The notes beneath the pieces are model-generated. The model was not told where the DNA came from and ran no database searches. It worked only from the letters and a program-made list of their open reading frames with translations. A stretch of DNA of 64,000 nucleotides from Hepsetus odoe. Lineage: Eukaryota; Chordata; Actinopteri; Characiformes; Hepsetidae. The number at the start of each line of letters is the position of its first letter. The stretch's first letter is position 1. Both the position numbers and the translations under genes were made by a program. Positions 57,416-64,000 of this stretch are shown in pieces. The stretch spans positions 19,368,125 to 19,432,124 of the forward strand of contig CM029369.1 of assembly GCA_017165825.1 (NCBI GenBank), read 5' to 3'.

Positions 57416-57557
57416 ATGTTCAAGAATCATTTTGAACTATTTTGCAGTAATGCTTTCTCCAGTTTATTTTTAATCATTGGAACAACTCAGCTAAACCCTG
57501 CGAAAAATTTACATCAGGGTTTAATATGGAGAAGAACCTGGCAGTTCTGTTACCCCT

Positions 57558-57889
57558 TGTAACGGTGGTGGGGTTCAGGGAGGACGCCAACGCTGAGCCA
57601 GGAGTTCGGATCAAAAACCTTTATTAACTATATTTACAAAAACAAAACAAAGGACTGCAGTTCTTAACTAAAATCAAGGAACTGCAGCCTAAACCAAGAT
57701 ACCAGATACCCAACCACAAAACCATCATAAAGTGTAGGCAGAGCCTAACAAATGAGCCGCGCTCTGTTCTGACTCATCGGGGCTTAAATAGTCAGCCCCA
57801 ATGAAACACACCTGTGCCTTCATTAGCTCAGGTGTGTTCAGTCAGAACAGAGCGCCCTCTATCGTGCACAAAACACCTCATCTGTGACA
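57558..57889 (-). mobile_element. Solo LTR with 5-bp target duplication
   Basis: 332 bp starting tgtaacggtggtgg and ending ctgtgaca on the plus strand, so on the minus strand it runs TGTCACAG...CCGTTACA. Both sides carry cccct (57553-57557, 57890-57894), a 5-bp target duplication. Minus-strand landmarks are a TATA-like tatttaag (about 57783-57790) and a polyadenylation signal aataaa (57620-57625) in the expected order for an LTR. No internal retrotransposon sequence is next to it, so recombination between LTRs removed it. A 5-bp duplication fits Gypsy or BEL groups; which one is not resolved. Confidence 0.88.
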
Positions 57890-57894
57890 CCCCT

Positions 57895-58319
57895 GTCATG
57901 TTCATTTGGACTCTCAGCCACAAGCAGCTGTAGCATCACTTGGGAATCAAATTTAAGTCAAGTCAGGTCAAATGTTTTTAAAAAGCACTTTTAACAACTG
58001 TTATTGTCACAAAGCAGCTCTACAGAATCCAGGTTTGAGAGAGCTAGCCGTGGGCAACAGAGGAAGGAGTAACTCCCTAAAACTGTATAAAGAAACCTGG
58101 GGAAGAACTAAGACTCAAAAGGGGAACCCATCCTCCTCTGATCAATGTCATGGTATCAGATACACAACCTCCTAATAAAAGGGCCAATATTTCTGCCAGT
58201 TATGGTACTTGAGAGATTCCAGAGAACACTGGTGGAATCCTGTTCAACCTAATACAAAACCTCTTCTATAGTAGACTCTGTAGTTCTGTGAAGTTGTCCA
58301 TCTTCTGTAGTGTTTATAA
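57895..58319. other. No gene seen
   Basis: Mixed sequence between the solo LTR and the next SINE. The portion 57955-58190 (gcacttttaacaactgttat, aagcagctctacagaatcc) looks like an old interspersed repeat, unassigned. Confidence 0.35.
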
Positions 58320-58559
58320 AAGTGAAAGTGACTATTTGCGTCATTGTGAAATGCAGCACAGGACAACACAACAAAATGCAACCTCTGCATTTCACCCATA
58401 CACACATGTGTAGCAGGGGGCAGCTATTCATAGCACCCAGGGAGCAGTGAGGGGGACTGTACCTTGGTCAAGGGTACCTCAGGGCAACCTACTAGCATGG
58501 GATTTGAATCCACAACCTTCTGATCCTTGGGCAAACTCACTAACTCACTAGGCCACCAC
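58320..58559 (-). mobile_element. tRNA-derived SINE copy
   Basis: Minus-strand main SINE, about 240 bp, with 3' end gtcactttcacttt on the left and head gtggcctagtgagttagtga on the right. The ccctgaggtacccttgacca block is intact. Confidence 0.88.
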
Positions 58560-59978
58560 ATGTTGAAGAGCATTTTAGCTTCCCGGTTCCCTTTGGTTGC
58601 CTTTTAAGTCACAAATGATAACTTGTTGTTTTTCTTCACCTCTGTCTAGAAACATGTCATGGTTTTCATAACCATTAGAGCCTGTGTGGTCTGAGCATTT
58701 CATAAATTACCCCCACCCTCTTAAGAACTCAACACATCATTAAAAGCCCACAGGAGCTTCAGTCTGAATTGACCATGGTAATGCTTCCTGTAAGACCTAA
58801 GATATATTTTCTCTGTCATTCATTGCCCCAAAGAGTACCTCTTAAAAGGATGGTGTAGCTGGATTCAAATCGTAATTATGCAAGTGGGTCATGTACAATT
58901 AGACATTGAAGCACATTTGCCATCCAGAACGTGGCTTAATAGCTCTAGAAGCTTTAGAATTAAGGCTTTGGAATCAAGTGACTCCAAATGAATGTCCATT
59001 ATCCTCAGAAGTGAAAGGTTGTGCATTTAAACAGGAATGAAGGCAGTACTGTTTGTGTCCACGTCTTATCTTTCTATTGGCCTGATATGTCTCATAAAGG
59101 TTGGAATATGTTCAAGGACACTATTTATTTTTTTCCCTTTAAAACAAAAATACATAATTCAAGATTTAGTCTTTTAATGAGACTTTTGAGCAGAACAATA
59201 GCATGCAAGCTTTGCTGCAGTAAAGGCTCTATATGACAAGCAATTTTTCATGGCATCTAAGCAAAGACTAACTTGGTCTGTAATAAGTAAAAGAGTGGTA
59301 CAGGCCAGCTCCATTAAGGGAGTCATCCTTCCCACCCAATTACAAAAGATTGCAATCAGCCATGCAGAAGGAAAAGCTATTTGTATGCTGTTCATAAAGC
59401 CTGAAAGTCTGAAAGAGAAACATGCTAACAGTGGGTAGAGAGAAAATGCATCAGCAGACAAATACATAAAGATTAGAGCACAGTAAATACTTCTTCAGGT
59501 TTTAGGATGCTTTTGACCTATTTAAAAAGAAATAGTGGATTTTTTTTCTTTTTTTAAGGATTTGCAACTATGCAAATGGCTCTCTATTCACTTCAGCATG
59601 GTGTTGAAGTGTGTGGCAGCAATGAGAGAAACACCACAAAACTGGGTCCCTGATGATTAAGAGCCCCATCTTTCCCCAGGCGACTTTCTCTCCAGAGACA
59701 TATCATCTTACTGATGCTTTCCCAGCTATTCGCCTCTAACAAATGACAAAAAGCGGCCTGTGGTACTTCACTAGGCTAGGTTTATTTATCTCTGGGATTC
59801 GGTTGTTACCAAAGTCTTGATGTTTTCTTGCACCCCAATCAGCATATGAAGGATAGTGCAGATTTTTAAAAGGTCAGCAAAAAAGAAACATTCCATACAA
59901 ACTGGATGCAACAGTAAGTAATGTTTGTCATTATATTACTTAAGAATAATTTGGTTTAAATTATTCACACTGCAACCC

Positions 59979-59980
<2 letters not shown>
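58560..59980. other. No gene seen
   Basis: 1.4 kb of mixed AT-rich sequence. No exon or repeat recognised. Parts (about 59620-59830) are compositionally complex and could be conserved non-coding DNA. Confidence 0.3.

Positions 59981-60028
<48 letters not shown>
59981..60028. repeat. (GT)n microsatellite
   Basis: About 48 bp of GT repeat. Confidence 0.97.
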
Positions 60029-60030
<2 letters not shown>

Positions 60031-61737
60031 TATTTCTGTAAGAGAGAGACTTGCTCTGGGTTTTAAATCAGAAAATGTACCTTCTAACTGTCAAATCACA
60101 TGAGCATTCTGCCGTTATTAATAAGGCAACAAAGGAACGGTAGAAAGTCCTGAAACTACATTGAACTTTCCAATGTAATTAATATGTCTCTGAGTGCAAA
60201 ACATTCCAGCTTTCTCCTAAATAAGTGCTTCTCACTCTAGGAGGCTAGTCAGTGTTGCAGAGTCTCACTGGAAGGAAATTTGTGTAGGCGAGGAAAAAAA
60301 AGGAGAAACCAGGAGATATGTGGAAATGTTCAGCCATTGTTTCATATTCACTGGAGCCTGAAATGAAACTAAGATAGTACTGGACCCCTAAAATCCACAG
60401 TGAAGATGGCACTGTTTGTCTTTGAATATTGGTCATGGGGCAGGATGGAGATGTACATGGAGAGGATAAACCAGAAGTCAGCACTGAGTGTATCCCAGAT
60501 ATTTTATTGCAATCATTTTTCACAAAAACCTCATGCTTTGTTCCTACTAAACTGCCCTAAAAATGGCCCTTTATTGATAAAGTTGATTGCACTGTGAGCA
60601 TGCAAGCATGACCTCACACAGCTCATCCTCTTCCCAACTGGCCTCCACGTTCTGTATCTTTAATTGTGACTTCATATCAGAGTGATTTTCCAAAAATGTT
60701 ATTTCACTCACAGTCCAGGGATTCTCTTTCAAAGTGAAATGGCTTAATGTAAAATAGATGCATCCCCCATGGTTTGTTTAAAATAGGGGAAGGCCATTAC
60801 CAGTGAGGGCTGTGCAAAGGCAGCAAGCCAACAGGAGATCAGGGGAGTTAGTGAGTTATCATCCTCGCTTCACACTCTGCATAATCACACAGCGCATGGG
60901 CGAGGTCTATACCAACATGGGGGAAACAAATCATATTCCAAAATTTGCGTGGGCTCAGATGTGAAGGCAGTTTGATGTGGACAAATGAAATATTGAATGG
61001 AGTCACCAAGGCACCCGAGCCAAGCTATTTTTACATTTAGCATCACAGCATGTATCTTCCCAATCCATGCTCCGACAAACTGGCCTTTGTGTTTACTGCA
61101 TGGTGCGTATTTATCATTCTTGGACAGGCTTTGAAATATTAGGTGAGTTAAAAAGTCTTGCCATGGCTGACGTCCTTTGTAAAACTCTTCATACTTGATT
61201 GATCTTGACTAATGCCGATCTGAAGCAGCAGCTTGGCAGGATCTTGTGCCTATGCTTGGACAGCAGATCAGCACATGGTCACTTGAGATGCTGGCCTACA
61301 TTTAGCAAGCTACAAATTATCTTCATCTTCCATCTCCAGCTTTCTGCAACACACTAAAAGATACTGTGAAGCTGTACATGATCATAAATTGAAATGTCAA
61401 TCAAGTTAGATGGGAAAAATGACTTTGTAGGCAACATATGGCAAGACAGACATGGCAGCAACTCATATGTCACTTTTTATATGTGCCAAAGCACTGTGAC
61501 ACATCTTCACACTTTATCCAATGCTGGACACTGCCAACACACACTTAGATCAAAAGCATGTCTAGAGACATCAGTCACTGTGTGTACTTGCAATGTGTGG
61601 GCTTTAAACAGATGTTTTACACTGAAATACTAAAGTCAGTTATTTTATTCTGCTGAAAATTATTCATCTCATGAACGACCTGCCTTAATGATTCTGCAAC
61701 GGAGTCTAAATGGGACAGTGTTTGTTTTTTTTTTGTT

Positions 61738-61741
<4 letters not shown>
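60029..61741. other. No gene seen
   Basis: 1.7 kb without recognised repeats, one of the cleaner non-repetitive stretches of the window. No coding motif. Confidence 0.3.

Positions 61742-61816
<75 letters not shown>
61742..61816. repeat. (GT)n microsatellite
   Basis: About 75 bp of GT repeat with a single interruption (gtatgt). Confidence 0.97.
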
Positions 61817-61818
<2 letters not shown>

Positions 61819-63034
61819 TTAAACTGATTCCAGTGAAACATGTTTTAGGTCACCTTCTGAAATGCCCATTCCTTAGGTCTTGTGCTGGTTTTGGTGATTA
61901 AAATCAGACCTGCTCAGTCTGCCAAATAGTAAGAAACTCAATCCTAGAAACATACCTAAGTTTTAGCCAATTGAATGTTACCTAAATGTTACTTTTGTGT
62001 GTAGTAAGTCGGTAGTAAGTTTCTAGTTCTGTTCATCCTGTTGGCAAATTTCTTTTGATTAAACAACTATTGTGCATGTCTGAGTCTGACCTTTCGTGTA
62101 GTGTATTAAAGAGAGTTTCATAAATGAAAACAGAGTGTAAAGTTGCCATGCTCAAAGCACCCTCAAAAGGAAGAAATTGGGAAAAGAAAGAAGCAATTTA
62201 TCTCCTTAGCCTATGGTGATTTAATGGCACTCTCAAGGGCCACTGCCTTACATGCTTAAAAATAGTTTAGTAAAAAATCGAAATGTGCCATGTTGGATAA
62301 CATGATCCCATTTCCTCTCTCTTCAAAGTAGTATAGAAAAATGTAATTCTTCTGTTGTTGGCTTTACTTGGTTCATCTTCGCTGATGTTATTCTACAAAC
62401 ACTTGTAACTCAGTGAATCACTTGTGATTTTTAGGAAAATTTCAATACAAAACCAGCTTAACTTAATAAGTGTTTGATTGGTCAATGTACCCTTGTTGAA
62501 TGAAGCTCAATATCTTTCCCACAGGGCTCTGAAACCTTTTATCTGCAGGTTTCTTTTCTTGTTTTACTCACTCTATGTGCTGTCTTCAGCCTACCTCCCC
62601 TTAAGCTTACATTTTTCTTATGGTCTATGGTTAGCCTGCCTCATTGTTGTTGGCTGTATGAAAGAACAACCATGACCTTGCTTCTGACTGCATTTTCACC
62701 ACAGTCATAAAGGAACTAAATAACGTACATCTAAAATAAACCCATAACTTGCTTCTTACATCTTCTGCTTTGAAAGTTGTCTTATCGGCCACAGTCTAGC
62801 AAAGAAAACAATGGAGGATATTGCTATAACTGAACTATGGTGGTGAACCAAAAACTAGGATGAAGTGTGTTCAGAAAAAATCTTTAATGATCATTATTGA
62901 ATATCACTTTGATAAAAATAAACTGTAAACTTACAATTACACTGCTATGTTTAAAAGTGAAAATAAAAGCATTTCAACATGCAGAATGCAAAGAGAGTTC
63001 AAGGTAGTGGAACAAAATTGCTGTGTAGCCTTAA
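61817..63034. other. No gene seen
   Basis: AT-rich, no recognisable feature. Some of 62830-63034 may belong to the N-terminal side of the following Tc1 relic. Confidence 0.35.
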
Positions 63035-63627
63035 AAATATCACTTTTCAGTAAGGCTAATCAGAAAAATGCTTCAGTTTGCTGATAAGCATAAGGATTTG
63101 ACTCCTGAGCAATGGAGAAGAGTCATGTGGTTTGATGGTCATATAGACTGTACCACATAAGCCTGTGAGGCCAGTTTTATGATCTGGGGATGGGTCAGGC
63201 TGAGGTTCAGCAACATTATGTGCCCACAGAATGCAGACAGTCGATTACCTGAATATACTGAATGAACAGATTTTCCATCTGTGGATTTTTTCCCTGATGG
63301 CAAGGGTATATTCCAAGATGACAATGGCAGGAATCATTGGGTTCAAATTGTAAAAGAGTGGTTCACGGAGCATGAGACATCATATTCACACATGGATTGA
63401 TTTGCACAGAGTCCAGATCTTAACTCCATTGAGACTTTTTGGGATGTAATGGAAAAGACTTTCTACAACCGTCTGATGCTCCTATCATCATTACATTCTT
63501 ATTAATACATAATGCAACTAACACTGTGCAGAATTAAACGTGGTGACAATGCATAAGCTTATTGAAATGTTTCCATAGCAAATGTGTGCCATAATCAAAG
63601 CTAAAGATGGTCAAGCAAAATGTTAGT
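63035..63627 (+). pseudogene. Tc1-like transposase relic, family F
   Basis: Plus-strand fossil of a further Tc1 family. HKDLTPEQWRRVMWFDG carries the first catalytic Asp. GKGIFQDDNGRNHWVQIVKE carries the second (normally DDNARIHRAQ). After HETSYSHMD a Trp codon is now TGA, followed by AQSPDLNSIETFWDVMEK with the final Glu. The 3' part ends near aatcaaagctaaagatggtc. About 70 codons between the first and second motifs are partly deleted. The N-terminal half is missing or unrecognisable. Confidence 0.82.
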
Positions 63628-64000
63628 TTTGCTCAATCAGGCTTAGATACTGTTAAACACAATTGAGTGGAATCACTTAATATAAGTAAGTTTTTTTTTC
63701 TGTGCAAATGTCAGACCTTGCAAATATAGACAGGTAAAAGAGTGTCAAGAGAGCCAGAGAGAGAGAAATGCTCTATAAATGGGTAGGTTCTTATCTATTC
63801 TTAATTAAACTTGGCATCTAGGATTAAACAATGACAACACAGTAAAAATGATTTGCTGTTTTAAAAATGAAGCTATTAATATAACACTAGTTATTGTTCT
63901 GACGATTGGCCATCCATGTTTAAAAGCAGGTTGCAGCTTTAAAGTTAAAATGACAAATCTGTTTTAAAGTGGCAACAAATAGCCAGCATGGTCACCTGTG
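63628..64000. other. No gene seen
   Basis: AT-rich flank to the end of the window; nothing recognised. Confidence 0.35.

Overview
This is AT-rich, repeat-laden vertebrate DNA, almost certainly from a teleost fish. The reasons are at least six distinct Tc1-like transposon families, RTE-clade and L2-type LINEs, tRNA-derived SINEs with fish-type 3' tails, abundant CA/GA/GATA microsatellites, and no dense coding or operon structure. The species cannot be fixed from the window. Family names for transposons rest on remembered family motifs, not on a database search.

Only one host-gene element is supported: a short first coding exon on the minus strand (29877-29973). It encodes a signal peptide and ends at a GTAAGA splice donor. 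It lies beside a CpG-rich, TATA-less region with a GC box and CCAAT boxes (about 29974-30480). If the call is right, 1-29876 is the start of a very long first intron and the DNA right of about 30500 is upstream intergenic sequence. I could not find a second exon or name the gene. An upstream ATG opens a 41-codon frame that overlaps the main start.

Everything else I can support is mobile-element or repeat sequence. Left part (1-30000): relics of Tc1 families at 2.4-3.5, 7.2-8.05 and 18.1-20.1 kb; three copies of a roughly 550-bp internally deleted Tc1 element with ~200-bp terminal inverted repeats; RTE LINE fragments; five copies of one tRNA-derived SINE plus a different SINE with an L2 tail; a jockey-superfamily LINE relic at 25.8-26.6 kb; and a diverged three-unit tandem repeat at 28.7-29.2 kb. 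Right part (30500-64000): an RTE LINE at 35.7-37.0 kb, a 101-nt hairpin at 38.9 kb, a LINE whose reverse-transcriptase ADD motif is missing at 46.0 kb, a chimeric SINE with perfect target-site duplications at 57.2 kb, a solo LTR at 57.6 kb and a Tc1 relic at 63.0-63.6 kb.

The centrepiece is a nested stack at 46738-52197. An L2-type LINE (+) is split by an almost full-length RTE LINE (-) with a 13-bp target-site duplication. That RTE element is itself split at a TA by a short Tc1 derivative (-). The outer L2 is separately interrupted by a SINE. Junctions and reading frames give an unambiguous order of insertion. I found no sign of a novel multi-gene system; the interest lies in transposon architecture and in the promoter/first exon.
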